A stretch of 64,000 nucleotides of DNA from Ignavibacteriales bacterium (GTDB taxonomy: Bacteria; Bacteroidota; Ignavibacteria; T3Sed10-11). The notes beneath the pieces are model-generated. The model saw nothing but the letters and a program-made list of their open reading frames with translations, was not told the origin of the DNA and did no database searches. Numbering within the stretch: position 1 is the first letter of the stretch; the number at the start of each line of letters is the position of its first letter. Positions 54,367 to 64,000 of the stretch are shown piece by piece. Location: NCBI GenBank assembly GCA_003562775.1, contig PWTU01000190.1, positions 42,381 to 106,380 on the forward strand. Reading direction: 5' to 3'. The position numbers and the translations under genes are program-made.

Positions 54367-56696
54367 ATATCGTCATGTTATATCCTATGTATAAGTTATA
54401 TATATATTGCGTGTCTATCATTATATTAGCAATATCCATCACAGGATGCAGCACTACACGGTATCTCGCCGAAGATGAAAAACTGTATACCGGTGCAGAT
54501 ATAAAACTTGAGTCTGAGGAAAAAATAGAAAATAGACGTGCTGTTGAAAGGGAGCTCGAGGAAGTTGTCCGTCCGCGTCCTAACGACAAACTGTTCGGTT
54601 TATTCCGTCATCGTCTCTGGTTTTATTCTGTAGCAGGAGAAGAAGCAGATCGTGGTTTGAGAGGATGGATTAAAAACCGGCTGGGACAACCGCCGGTGTT
54701 GGTCGAACACGCGAACCCGGAAAATACATCTATCCTTATGAGCAACCGTCTTCAGAATCTCGGTTATTTTAATGCGAAGGTTGCATACGAAATAAGCGAA
54801 CGAAAACGCACGGCGAATATACTATACACGGTACAACCGCATCATCCTTATCGAATCAATGATATTCACTTCCCTGAACCCGATATGGAATTAACCGAAG
54901 AAATACGGAACACAAAAGATGAGACCCTCCTTCGTGAAGGAGAGATATTTAATCTTTCGGATCTCCGTGCTGAACGTGAACGAATCGATGCGGTGTTAAA
55001 AAACAGGGGGTTTTTCTATTTTAACGTCGATTTTATGCGCTTTCGCGCAGATAGTACGATAGGCAACAATCAGGTAGATTTATTTCTAACGGTGCGTGAA
55101 GATGCGCCGAGGGCGGCGCAATATCGGTACAGAATCGGAAATATATATCTGTATCCCGACTATATTCTTGACCGGGATGTAATCTCCCTTCCGTCGGATA
55201 CAATCTACACTGATGGTATGTATATAATCCAGCATGAGAATAGATTTCGTCCGGAAATATTTGATCGTTATGTATTTTTTAATACGGGAGATTATTATAA
55301 CAGACAGGATCACTTGCTAACCATCAACAGGTTGATGGGACTCGGCATGTTCAAATTCGGAAATGTACGGTTTCGTGAAACCGACAACGTTGAACAACCG
55401 TCGCTCGACGCACATATATATTTGACGCCGGTTACCGAACGTTCGCTGCGCGCGGAATTTCGAGCGGTGAGTAAGTCGAACGATCTTGCCGGTCCGGGAT
55501 TAAGTATGGGGTACCGCAACCGGAATCTGTTTCGCGGGGCGGAATTGTTTACTGCGGATATCAATACGAGTTTTGAAACCCAACTGGGTGGAGGCCAGCG
55601 CGGACTTGCATTGTATCAAATCGGTGTGGAAACGGAGCTGCAAATACCGAGAATCATATCACCGATACCGATATTTACCCGTGAAAGTTTGTTTGTGCCG
55701 AGGACACGTATTCGATTCGGTTACGATATACTCCATCGTGTCGATTGGCTCAGGATTAATTCCTTTTCGACCCGATTCGGTTATGTCTGGATGAGCGGGC
55801 GATATGTCCGCCAGGAATTGAATCCGATCGGTTTAAATTATTTTCGCAGTACTGTTATAAGTTCAGAGTTGGAGGATGATCTAACGGAGAATCCGGCGCG
55901 GCGTCGTAGTCTCGAATCCCAGTTTATTATCGGGACAACCTATTCGTTGTTTTTTAACAATCAAACTGATGCTCAAAGGCGAAATCACGTGTACTTCAAT
56001 TTCAATGTAGACCTTGCGGGTAATACGATTAATCTTCTTCAATCGTTATTCCGGTCCGGTGCAGCGACCGAAGACGAGCCGTTTACAATGTTCGGTATTC
56101 CATATTCACAGTATGCGCGTGCGGATTTTGATCTGCGATATTATTTACGCACCGGTGAAAAATCTCAAATCGTAACGCGGTTAATTGCAGGCGTCGGTGT
56201 ACCTTACGGTAATTCAACCTCAATGCCGTATGTTAAACAATATTTCAGCGGTGGTTCCAACAGCATTCGGGCATTTCCCGCCCGGTCGCTTGGTCCGGGA
56301 ATCCTTCCGCCACCGGAGGACGACGGTTTCATCACGGATCGGACAGGTGATATCCGGTTGGAAGCCAATCTTGAATATCGATTTCCGTTTGTAAGCATTT
56401 TAAAGGGCGCATTATTTATTGATGCGGGAAATATCTGGATGGTCCGGCAGGACGAAACGCGCGAGGGCGTTGTATTCGATTTCAATGCCTTTGCGGGCGA
56501 ACTTGCAGTTGGAACCGGATTCGGTTTGCGCCTTGATGCCTCGTTTTTCGTTATCCGGTTCGACATAGCATTTCCGCTCCGGAAACCATATTTGCCGCGC
56601 GGTGAACGCTGGGTGACCGATGAGATTGATTTTGGTAATTCTCAATGGCGACGCGATAATCTGGCGTTTAATATTGCAATCGGGTATCCGTTTTAA
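54363..56696 (+). CDS. tamL: TamL: lipoprotein BamA/TamA-family outer-membrane protein
   Basis: A 777-residue Omp85 protein. The signal peptide ends in lipobox ITGC (Cys29), a feature of the Bacteroidota-type TamL rather than proteobacterial TamA. POTRA-like domains occupy roughly residues 60-400 (FNLSDLRAERERIDAVLKNR is typical). The 16-strand barrel follows, with the Omp85 motif region GGSNSIRAFPARSLGPGILP near residue 635 and a C-terminal FNIAIGYPF strand. It overlaps tamB by four bases. Alternative starts at the later in-frame ATGs would shorten the signal peptide but keep the lipobox. Confidence 0.92.
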   Translation: MNIVMLYPMYKLYIYCVSIIILAISITGCSTTRYLAEDEKLYTGADIKLESEEKIENRRAVERELEEVVRPRPNDKLFGLFRHRLWFYSVAGEEADRGLRGWIKNRLGQPPVLVEHANPENTSILMSNRLQNLGYFNAKVAYEISERKRTANILYTVQPHHPYRINDIHFPEPDMELTEEIRNTKDETLLREGEIFNLSDLRAERERIDAVLKNRGFFYFNVDFMRFRADSTIGNNQVDLFLTVREDAPRAAQYRYRIGNIYLYPDYILDRDVISLPSDTIYTDGMYIIQHENRFRPEIFDRYVFFNTGDYYNRQDHLLTINRLMGLGMFKFGNVRFRETDNVEQPSLDAHIYLTPVTERSLRAEFRAVSKSNDLAGPGLSMGYRNRNLFRGAELFTADINTSFETQLGGGQRGLALYQIGVETELQIPRIISPIPIFTRESLFVPRTRIRFGYDILHRVDWLRINSFSTRFGYVWMSGRYVRQELNPIGLNYFRSTVISSELEDDLTENPARRRSLESQFIIGTTYSLFFNNQTDAQRRNHVYFNFNVDLAGNTINLLQSLFRSGAATEDEPFTMFGIPYSQYARADFDLRYYLRTGEKSQIVTRLIAGVGVPYGNSTSMPYVKQYFSGGSNSIRAFPARSLGPGILPPPEDDGFITDRTGDIRLEANLEYRFPFVSILKGALFIDAGNIWMVRQDETREGVVFDFNAFAGELAVGTGFGLRLDASFFVIRFDIAFPLRKPYLPRGERWVTDEIDFGNSQWRRDNLAFNIAIGYPF

Positions 56697-56727
56697 GATA
56701 TGTGCGGGCACGTGCGTCCCACATTTA

Positions 56728-59583
56728 TCACCCGGTATTTCTCAATCCCGCCGCTATTCCATTGATACTCAGAAATATTGCCAGCTTGAGTTTCTGATAC
56801 TCTTCATCGGAAATTGATTCATCGCGTAACCGGCGGAGCAGTTCAACCTGAATATAACTCATCGGGTCGACATACGGGTTTCTCAATCGGATCGACCGCT
56901 GCAACGTTGGGTTATTATCCAACAATTTCTTTTCACCCGATATTTTTGTCACCAATTTAGCTGTTTCATCAAAAGCCTGCATTATCCGCCTGCTCATTAA
57001 TTTATGTATTTTTCGATTCTCAACGAGAGTACCGTACTCAAGCGCGATTGCCTTGTCTGCTTTCGATAGCGTCATCTCGATATTATCGATCAATGCTTTA
57101 AAATAAAACCACCGATTGTAAGCGTCGCGCAGTAATTTTAGATGCTTGCGCGAGGAACCGATATATTTTCCTAAACCGGCATGACTGCTGTACCAGCCGG
57201 GAATGATATGCCGCGATTGCATCCACGCAAATACCCAGGGTATTGCGCGCATGTCCTCTACACGCTTTGTTTGTTTGCGCTTTGCCGGACGGGAACCGAG
57301 GCGTAATTCCGATATTTCATGAATCGGCGTTGCAGCGTAAAAGTATTCAACAAACTTATCGGTAATATATACTAAGTTGCGATATTCCTTCCGTGCGATT
57401 GTTGCAATTTGTTCCATCGCTTCCGACCAATGCGGATTTTCAAGTTCATTATCCAGTGAGCGGAATTCGGGAGGCAGACTGACACGGAAAATTGCAGCTA
57501 TGTCAAGCTCGAGGGTTCGCTGGGCTATTGCCGGATGTGCATATTTAAGTGAAATGACCTCTCCCTGTTCGGTAATTTTGATTTTACCGTTGACTGTCCC
57601 CGTCGGTTGACCGAGAATCGCCTGATGTGAAGGACCTCCGCCGCGTCCGACCGTTCCGCCTCTCCCATGGAAAAATAATACAGTCACGCCGTGCTTATCT
57701 GCAGCGTGTGACAGTGACCGCTGCGCTTTATACAATTCCCACGATGAGGCAGCAACGCCGCTATCCTTCCCGCTGTCCGAATAACCTATCATTATTTCCT
57801 GATGACGCTTTCGTTTATCGAGATGTTCCTTATAGATCGGATGTTGAAAGAGTCGTTGCATTGTTCCGGGAGCATTGTGGAGATCGTCAACTGTTTCGAA
57901 CAGCGGTGCGATATCGACCGGGCTTCTAATAATACTTGTATTGTCCGTTTCGATAGTTCCGGCTATTTTCATTAGAAGAAGAACTTCAAGTACGTCGCTC
58001 ACCGATTCACACATACTGATAATATAAGTTCGAATCGATTCTTGTCCGAAATCGTTGTGACACTGTTTTATAGTAGTTATTGTGTCCAGAACATTTTTTG
58101 CCCGGTGGGATAGATTGTCTTTTATCGTAATTGTATCATAGAAATATTTTTCGATGACGGCAGTTCGTTCGGAATCGTTTAGTTGTTCATATTCCGGAAC
58201 GACTCCCGATAGAAGCTCGGCAACGGTCGTATGGTGTTCGTCCCGATGCTGGCGAACGTCGAGCGTCGCCAGATGGAAACCGAATATTTCGACCTGTCTA
58301 ATGAGACGTGCAAGATTACCGTCGGCAAGATATGATCCGCCGTTTTCGCGTAAGCTGTTGTCGATAATACGGAGTTCTTTAAGATATTCGTCACTATCGG
58401 TGTAATAAAAACCGGAGTGATCATTTTTCGATGTAATCGCATCGAGTGTACTTTGTAGCTTTATCGATATTAGCCGTAACTTTTGCCGGTGCACCTCTGC
58501 GGGATTTCGTATTGACGCACGCTCATGAACTTTAGGTGAAAGCTTCTTGAAATCGGTTTTAATAGAGTCTTCGAGTTCTTCGGTCACACCTATCAGTCGC
58601 TTTGATTCACTGTATTCGAGGTATAGCTCTTCTGTTCGTTCAATGTAGAGTTGCAGAGCAAGTTCTTTGTGGCGCCGGAGCGTTTCATAGGTAATATTCG
58701 GTGTTACAAACGGATTTCCGTCCCGGTCTCCGCCAATCCAGCTCCCGAACCGCAGAAAAGGTGGAATACTAAACCCGTATTCCGGATAATATTTTTTGAG
58801 TTGTCTTTCGAGCTCTTCATAAACATCGGGGACCGCATCGAATAATATTTCGCGAAAATAGTGGAGCCCATTCGTTACCTCATCGAGCACTGAAAATTCG
58901 AATAACCGTATCTCGTCGGTCAGCCAGATGCTCATAATCTGTCGTCGAATATCGTCGATGATTTGGTCCCGGTCCGGTTTGGCTAATTGCGGGTTTTCGA
59001 GTGATTCCAGGTTTTTCCAGATTCGAAGATGTTTTAATAAAAGCGTTCTACGTGTGGCTTCGGTTGGGTGTGCGGTAAAAACCGGAACAATTGATAGTGA
59101 ATTTATCGTTTCTTGTAATACCGGTGGAGGAATTCGTTGATTGTGAAATTCCTTAATATAGTGTTCAATCGAACCTTGTTGGGGTTGAGCATTCGGATGA
59201 AGCCGGTACTGTTTTCTTCGATAAATGCGGTGATTTTGTTCGGCGATATTTGATAGTTGAAAGTAAATCGAAAAGGCGCGGATGATTTTGGAGAGAGTCG
59301 AGACATCGAGAGATGCAATTTTCTTTTTAAGGGTTCGAAGTCGCGATGGTGAATGTTTCTCCCGTAATGATTTCGTGGTGAGGCGGATGTATTCCTCCAG
59401 ATCGAAGAATTTTTTCCCCTCAAGTTCGATGATTACGTCTCCGAGTAAATTTCCGAGCAAGCGGATGTTATCGCGAAGCGGTTTCAGTTTGTCATCTTTG
59501 GACGGTGGCGATCTTTTTATTTTCATGTGTTTTAACCGTGCAGTTAATATCTTTATAATTAACATATTATCGAAAAAATGCAA
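56728..59583 (-). CDS. ppc: Phosphoenolpyruvate carboxylase
   Basis: Carboxylates PEP to oxaloacetate, replenishing the TCA cycle. All catalytic blocks are present: VFTAHPTEATRRTLLLKH, GSWIGGDRDGNPFVTP, IGYSDSGKDSGVAASS and FFHGRGGTVGRGGGPSH. The C-terminus is the canonical NGIAAGLRNTG. The ORF is 951 residues, but the true start may be the ATG 19 codons in (MKIKRSPPSKDDK), since the first residues look unlike the family and neither start has a good ribosome binding site. It is convergent with tamL, leaving only 31 bases between them. Confidence 0.96.
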   Translation of the reverse strand: MHFFDNMLIIKILTARLKHMKIKRSPPSKDDKLKPLRDNIRLLGNLLGDVIIELEGKKFFDLEEYIRLTTKSLREKHSPSRLRTLKKKIASLDVSTLSKIIRAFSIYFQLSNIAEQNHRIYRRKQYRLHPNAQPQQGSIEHYIKEFHNQRIPPPVLQETINSLSIVPVFTAHPTEATRRTLLLKHLRIWKNLESLENPQLAKPDRDQIIDDIRRQIMSIWLTDEIRLFEFSVLDEVTNGLHYFREILFDAVPDVYEELERQLKKYYPEYGFSIPPFLRFGSWIGGDRDGNPFVTPNITYETLRRHKELALQLYIERTEELYLEYSESKRLIGVTEELEDSIKTDFKKLSPKVHERASIRNPAEVHRQKLRLISIKLQSTLDAITSKNDHSGFYYTDSDEYLKELRIIDNSLRENGGSYLADGNLARLIRQVEIFGFHLATLDVRQHRDEHHTTVAELLSGVVPEYEQLNDSERTAVIEKYFYDTITIKDNLSHRAKNVLDTITTIKQCHNDFGQESIRTYIISMCESVSDVLEVLLLMKIAGTIETDNTSIIRSPVDIAPLFETVDDLHNAPGTMQRLFQHPIYKEHLDKRKRHQEIMIGYSDSGKDSGVAASSWELYKAQRSLSHAADKHGVTVLFFHGRGGTVGRGGGPSHQAILGQPTGTVNGKIKITEQGEVISLKYAHPAIAQRTLELDIAAIFRVSLPPEFRSLDNELENPHWSEAMEQIATIARKEYRNLVYITDKFVEYFYAATPIHEISELRLGSRPAKRKQTKRVEDMRAIPWVFAWMQSRHIIPGWYSSHAGLGKYIGSSRKHLKLLRDAYNRWFYFKALIDNIEMTLSKADKAIALEYGTLVENRKIHKLMSRRIMQAFDETAKLVTKISGEKKLLDNNPTLQRSIRLRNPYVDPMSYIQVELLRRLRDESISDEEYQKLKLAIFLSINGIAAGLRNTG

Positions 59584-59715
59584 TAGCTGAAGTACTTTCG
59601 AAATATTTTTTTAAAAATACTTTTCGTTTTACTTGAAATCAGTTTTTTTATACTGTACATTGAATTGTTCAAACCATTTAAAAAATAGGGAGAGATATTC
59701 GCTACGAGAACGAAT

Positions 59716-62268
59716 ATGTCACTGTTGAGGAGGAACATTCGATTTGCTCGCCCGGTTCAAATTATGAGGTTGAGTCTGTTTCTGTTTTTAATCGGTACTC
59801 TTGGATTGGTTTCTTGCTCGCAACTGATGTTTTGGAGGTCGGTGAGCAAGGAAGAAATCAGGAACGCTGAAGAACAGCTCATTCAGAGAATTGAAGCTCT
59901 ACTGGAAAGCGATCCGGAAATCGATCCCGGTAACTATCATGATAACCGGGTTGCATTTGAGCGGGCGTTAGCGGCGTATATAGCAATTACGGGTAAGCGG
60001 GATCGCTCAATAATACATGTCGATTATAAAGGTGCAAATGTCATAATTCCGGTCCGGCGAATCGGGTATTACGACGATCTTGTTGAAGGATTACTTGCCG
60101 ATACGGTGGGCACCATATGGCGGAATGTGGGACCGGTTTTTCGAGATGAAATTATTGATATTACTACTATCAAAAGAAGAGAAGGATATGTTGTAGCAGC
60201 ACTTTTCTCAGATTCAATTGCATTTTTTCCAATAAACGATTACAAAAGCACATCGTCGGTACTGCATTTTCCACGTGAGAATATAAAAAATATCCGTTCA
60301 CAGAAACCGGCAGGCATAATTGACCGGGATAGTGATAATAAATATTATTTCCTGACAACGCACCTTGATACTGTGTTTAAGATAGACGCATTGGATAGCA
60401 ACGAACTTGCGGTTGAGTATGAATATCCGGTTGCACTGAGTCCGGTAGCGGGAAGATCTTATTTTTTATATAACCGTGAAGGCATTACTCATGCTTTCAG
60501 CGTAAGAGATATAGCAGATGATGACAGAACTATTGTGCTCGATAATCGGGGGTTTTTGTATCTCAAAGCAAACGAAGATGAATCGATAATATGGAGGTCT
60601 GATCGCTCCTGGGGAGATCGGTTATTCCGGCTTGAGGATAAAAAATTTGCGGTAAGTCACCCGTATGATAATCGTTTTATGCTGTTTGAAGTACAACCTG
60701 AGCGAATTGATTATAAGGGACTATCCCCCCGATTTCACGGTCGTGTCGGGGCAATTACAGGAATAATGCTTGCCGGCAGAAATGGATATCTTGCCAGCAT
60801 AACCACGGAGAAGAGAAATGCAAGTCGGTATAGTCAATTACATTTTGTACCTGAAGAGTTTGTTCGTTGGCATGATCCTGATACGATATCACAGCCGGTT
60901 TTTCCGGACTACGATTCTCGATTAGTCATCGCCGATAATATTGGTGATATATTCGACCGGGCTCATATCGAGCGGAATCTTTCTCAGGTAGTTTGGAACA
61001 ATATATATGAAACGATGTTTCGTTATAATGCGATTGGTGATCTGGAGCATAATCTGGCTGCATCGATTTCGTCGGATGAGAATCAACGTCAGTGGACTGT
61101 ACAACTTAAACCTGATGTACGATTTTCGGATGGGACATACCTTTCTGCAGAGATTGTCCGTGATGCCTGGATGAGAAACTTCGATGTGTGTGAAAAAAAA
61201 GGCTGCACATTGCGTTGGTTATCAATAAACATAGATGACATTCGAATAATTGACAATCATACGTTCGAGATACATCTCGATCGTGCTCTGCCGAATTTTC
61301 CGGAACACCTTACGGCGCCTTGTTTTCAAGTGGCTAAAGAATCTGATCAGGGTCAGTGGCTTATCGGAACCGGCCCGTATATCATAACTGATGCAGATCG
61401 ACCACAATCTCCGAGGAGTGTAGTCAGTATTAGAAATCCCTTCTTTCATGGTGGATTGCCAATGTTTGAGGAGGTAATTTTTATTGATCGTCGCGCAAAT
61501 ATAATAGATTATTTAGTCGATCGATCCGACGCCGGTGCGTTGCTACGAAATCCGCGTGCGATAGATTTTTTCAGGGGAATTGATGACTACAGAGAAGTAA
61601 AAGCTAAAAACGAATCGATTTATTTTCTTGCACTAAATCCCGGCTCACCCCGATTACGATCTCTTGATTCCCGAAAGAGAATTGTCAATGCATTTGAAAG
61701 ACAGGCAGTGGTGACGGTTGTGACGGAAGCGCGTTCGGAACTTGCCGTCTCATTTTTTAAAAATCCGGAATCGTATGAGAAAACGGTATTTCCGAGATCC
61801 ACACTTCCGGGAGGAAATTCTTTACGAATTTATTATACCCGCCAGGACCCCGTTGCTGAACAAATTGCACTACGCTTTGCGGTCCGTCTTCAACAGGAAG
61901 GGATAGCCGCTCAATCTCCTACAGGACTTTCAATGGAAAGGTTGCAACAGATTCGCGCGGCAGGACAATACGATATACTTATCGATTCCTTTCTGCCGAG
62001 GTTTTCGTCAGATGTATATAATATGTATGATTTGCTACAACGTGGATATTTGTTCGACGAATACCTTAACCAAAAGGCGGATACGTTATTAGTAACGGAG
62101 GGTGACGAAACTATTCTTGAGATCGAACAATATCTTGTGGACCAACGTTATCTGTATACACTCATCCGAACCTCACTGTACGCTATCGTTCCCCGGGAGC
62201 TGAATGATATTGAGTATTTAGATTTACTGACTTTGGATTTATCAAGAGCCTGGTTTCCAAACCAATAA
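59716..62268 (+). CDS. Lipoprotein with probable beta-propeller and SBP_bac_5 (peptide/nickel-type) binding domain
   Basis: An 850-residue envelope lipoprotein with lipobox LVSC (Cys34 from this start). The N-terminal 370 or so residues are not recognised; a helical segment (about 40-85) precedes short beta repeats resembling a propeller (YVVAALFSDSIAFFPI, KYYFLTTHLDTVFKID, RTIVLDNRGFLYLKANEDES). From about residue 410 it is an SBP_bac_5 domain: VVWNNIYETMFRYNAIGDLE, WTVQLKPDVRFSDGTYLSAE and GTGPYIITDADRPQSPR. No ABC permease or ATPase genes are adjacent; a histidine kinase follows 15 bases later, suggesting ligand sensing. ATG 59764 (MRLSLFLFL) is a possible start giving a normal-length signal; the GGGAGAG at 59688 is far from either. 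Confidence 0.78.
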   Translation: MSLLRRNIRFARPVQIMRLSLFLFLIGTLGLVSCSQLMFWRSVSKEEIRNAEEQLIQRIEALLESDPEIDPGNYHDNRVAFERALAAYIAITGKRDRSIIHVDYKGANVIIPVRRIGYYDDLVEGLLADTVGTIWRNVGPVFRDEIIDITTIKRREGYVVAALFSDSIAFFPINDYKSTSSVLHFPRENIKNIRSQKPAGIIDRDSDNKYYFLTTHLDTVFKIDALDSNELAVEYEYPVALSPVAGRSYFLYNREGITHAFSVRDIADDDRTIVLDNRGFLYLKANEDESIIWRSDRSWGDRLFRLEDKKFAVSHPYDNRFMLFEVQPERIDYKGLSPRFHGRVGAITGIMLAGRNGYLASITTEKRNASRYSQLHFVPEEFVRWHDPDTISQPVFPDYDSRLVIADNIGDIFDRAHIERNLSQVVWNNIYETMFRYNAIGDLEHNLAASISSDENQRQWTVQLKPDVRFSDGTYLSAEIVRDAWMRNFDVCEKKGCTLRWLSINIDDIRIIDNHTFEIHLDRALPNFPEHLTAPCFQVAKESDQGQWLIGTGPYIITDADRPQSPRSVVSIRNPFFHGGLPMFEEVIFIDRRANIIDYLVDRSDAGALLRNPRAIDFFRGIDDYREVKAKNESIYFLALNPGSPRLRSLDSRKRIVNAFERQAVVTVVTEARSELAVSFFKNPESYEKTVFPRSTLPGGNSLRIYYTRQDPVAEQIALRFAVRLQQEGIAAQSPTGLSMERLQQIRAAGQYDILIDSFLPRFSSDVYNMYDLLQRGYLFDEYLNQKADTLLVTEGDETILEIEQYLVDQRYLYTLIRTSLYAIVPRELNDIEYLDLLTLDLSRAWFPNQ

Positions 62269-62283
62269 ATTAGCAGGATAATT

Positions 62284-64000
62284 ATGGCACGAAAAGTAAA
62301 AATTCCGCTTTCAACAAAGTTCGCGTTGACATTTGTTCCGCTCATTCTCCTGGTTATGCTGATGACGATATATGCTGTACATAGAACCGTTACAATGCAA
62401 TTTACCGAACGGTACCAAAATGATTTGCAAATGGCGGTTAAAGAAATTGAACGCGAGCTTATTAACAGGCAGGAAGCCATAGAACTACAGCTCCGGCAAC
62501 TTGTATTGAGAATTCAGGAGGATTACGAATTTCGTTTACAGGCAAGCGTGCTTAATAACCTCAATCATCCTTATATTGTAGACTATGCACCGATGTATAT
62601 GGCAACTATGGGATTACAGGCGCTTGAAATTATAGACGAGTATGGTGTGGTACTCAGTTTAGGGCAGTATAGGAGTGCATTCGGTGGTAATGCAGCCGGT
62701 TTAGTTAGAAATATCGTTGAATCCGATACGGGAATTACTTTTGTGCGGTTTGATCATCCCGATGGTTATATACTGTGCCTTTCTGCAATGGAAACCTTCA
62801 GAGTGGGGAATCGCACCTATTATGTCGTTGGAGGTATCGAGGTAAACGAACTGTTTCTAAGGGGATTACAGGCCCATGCACGCAATATTGTATTGCTGCG
62901 TACACCTGATCATTTTCTTTCATCAGATCCGGGGCGTGTCGAGCCCGCCGTTCTCACGGAATTTGATCTGACCGAGGAAGCAAGTGATCCGCCTGAAGCA
63001 TTACAGGAAGAATACTCTTTTTCACATCTGATGGCATCGGTAGCCGGCAGAGACACGACAGCAAACGGTGGAATATACCTATTACATTCCCGGAAAGAAC
63101 ATTTACAACTCCTTCAAACTCTTAATGAAAAGATTGCTGCAATAACAATTGTCGGTATTATATTTGTCATTATCCTTGCTTTCTGGCAGGCAGGCAATAT
63201 AGCACGGCCGCTTCGTCGTCTCGCAAATAAAGCATCGGATATATCGCTTGATTCGCTTGACGATATCTTTGTTGTTAAAAGTAACGATGAGGTCGGAATA
63301 CTCAATGATGCGTTAAAGACAATGGTGCAACGGTTGCGAAAAAGTCGGCTTGATCTGGCAATTGCCGAACAAAAAGCTGCCTTTGCTGAAATTGCACGCA
63401 AGGTGAATCACGATATAAAAAATGGTTTTATACCGATACGCAACGTGATGCAACACTGGAGTGAGGTCGCCGATTCTAATCCGGAGGAACTGGTAAGTAT
63501 ATTTAAAGAAAGAAGAGAAACAGTAAATGAAAGTATTCACTATCTGCAGGATCTGGCACAGAATTACGCCAGATCGAGCTCAAAGATGGAAATTAAACCG
63601 GTCAACGTGCATGAACTAATCGATACCGTTGTCCGTAATTACAGGGATTTGCCCGGCAAACGTATCCGCATTGAATCCAACTATGCCGTCGAAGCTTTGT
63701 TTGTACAGGCAGAAAATCATAAACTACGGCGAGCAATCGAAAACGTTGTATGTAATGCGGTAGATGCATGCGGCAATGAGGGAAACGTTATGATAACTAC
63801 CGAGAAAAGTGATGATTCGATTGTTATTTTGATCGAAGACACAGGTGACGGGATACCGCCGGAGATACGGGATCAATTGTTTCACACACACGTAACAACG
63901 AAAACTGACGGAACGGGGATCGGATTATTAAGTGCACAATCTATTATAAAAGAATATAACGGTACCATTTCACTCGAAGAGCGAAAAGAGGGAGGAACAC
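62284..64000 (+). CDS. Membrane sensor histidine kinase, NtrY-like (C-terminus cut by window end)
   Basis: This gene is absent from the ORF track because it runs off the window. From ATG 62284 (AGGATAATT upstream) I read 572 codons without a stop. There is an N-terminal helix (FALTFVPLILLVMLMTIYAV), a periplasmic sensor region (about 40-280) with PAS/Cache-like strands, a second helix (AAITIVGIIFVIILAFW), then HAMP (ARPLRRLANKASDISLDSLD). The phosphoacceptor is H376 in ARKVNHDIKNGFIPIRNVM. The ATPase domain has the N box ENVVCNAVDACGN, G1 EDTGDGIPPE and G2 GTGIGLL. Only the end of the domain is missing. It is probably co-transcribed with the SBP lipoprotein. Confidence 0.9.
   Translation, partial: MARKVKIPLSTKFALTFVPLILLVMLMTIYAVHRTVTMQFTERYQNDLQMAVKEIERELINRQEAIELQLRQLVLRIQEDYEFRLQASVLNNLNHPYIVDYAPMYMATMGLQALEIIDEYGVVLSLGQYRSAFGGNAAGLVRNIVESDTGITFVRFDHPDGYILCLSAMETFRVGNRTYYVVGGIEVNELFLRGLQAHARNIVLLRTPDHFLSSDPGRVEPAVLTEFDLTEEASDPPEALQEEYSFSHLMASVAGRDTTANGGIYLLHSRKEHLQLLQTLNEKIAAITIVGIIFVIILAFWQAGNIARPLRRLANKASDISLDSLDDIFVVKSNDEVGILNDALKTMVQRLRKSRLDLAIAEQKAAFAEIARKVNHDIKNGFIPIRNVMQHWSEVADSNPEELVSIFKERRETVNESIHYLQDLAQNYARSSSKMEIKPVNVHELIDTVVRNYRDLPGKRIRIESNYAVEALFVQAENHKLRRAIENVVCNAVDACGNEGNVMITTEKSDDSIVILIEDTGDGIPPEIRDQLFHTHVTTKTDGTGIGLLSAQSIIKEYNGTISLEERKEGGT

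Overview
The window looks like a chromosomal segment of a Gram-negative bacterium of the FCB superphylum (Ignavibacteria / Calditrichota / Marinimicrobia-like). I cannot name a genus. Reasons: two secreted proteins end in the 'NYPNPFNPTT...' type IX secretion sorting domain common in these lineages; the TamA partner of TamB is a lipoprotein (TamL type, as in Bacteroidota); RNase G, RNase Y, DNA translocase and PheS all have the forms seen there. Almost all of it is densely packed core genome. I see no insertion sequence, CRISPR array or prophage.

Layout. 1-410: the start of a truncated secreted protein gene and the small SRP RNA. 704-17652: a long run of plus-strand genes, many overlapping or nearly touching: RNase G, GcvT, ComB-like phosphatase, FtsK, LolA, a flippase-like membrane protein, a small outer-membrane protein, UppP, a lipoprotein cyclophilin, an NSS sodium symporter with a tiny MetS-like partner missing from the ORF track, HolA, a fused phytol-kinase/DUF92 protein, a TM-helix channel-like protein, an amidohydrolase, an SDR enzyme and a DUF423 protein. 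17758-25600: two S9 prolyl-oligopeptidase family peptidases, FabH, a membrane-anchored MA-type metalloprotease, a tRNA cluster (Gly, Cys, Leu) with a duplicated tRNA-Cys 3' end, and a repeat-containing coiled-coil periplasmic protein. 25768-36999: tRNA-Val, then the classical translation block thrS-infC-rpmI-rplT-pheS-pheT (infC starts with AUU), a coiled-coil protein, zapA, a structured RNA that is probably 6S RNA, rny, coaE and an ArgD-like aminotransferase.

37128-47429 is the most distinctive part: two tandem paralogous octahaem c-type cytochromes with type IX sorting tails on the minus strand, divergent from a TetR-regulated efflux operon (TetR, HlyD-type lipoprotein, two ABC ATPases, two ABC-2 permeases). 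The operon resembles E. coli CecR-YbhGFSR, but the double ATPase is split into two genes. 47568-48256 is a small toxin-antitoxin-like pair (TumE family). 48548-64000 holds transaldolase, the TamB-TamL outer-membrane assembly pair, PEP carboxylase (minus strand), and an unusual pair: a lipoprotein joining a probable beta-propeller to an SBP_bac_5 peptide-binding domain, followed by a membrane histidine kinase cut by the window end.

Functionally the window combines housekeeping (RNA decay, translation, division, envelope biogenesis) with envelope-exposed functions: peptide degradation, outer-membrane assembly, surface electron transfer and drug or lipid export. The strongest leads for something not routinely described are the type IX-exported cytochrome pair, the propeller/SBP-kinase sensor pair, and the complementary degeneracy of the two split ABC ATPases.
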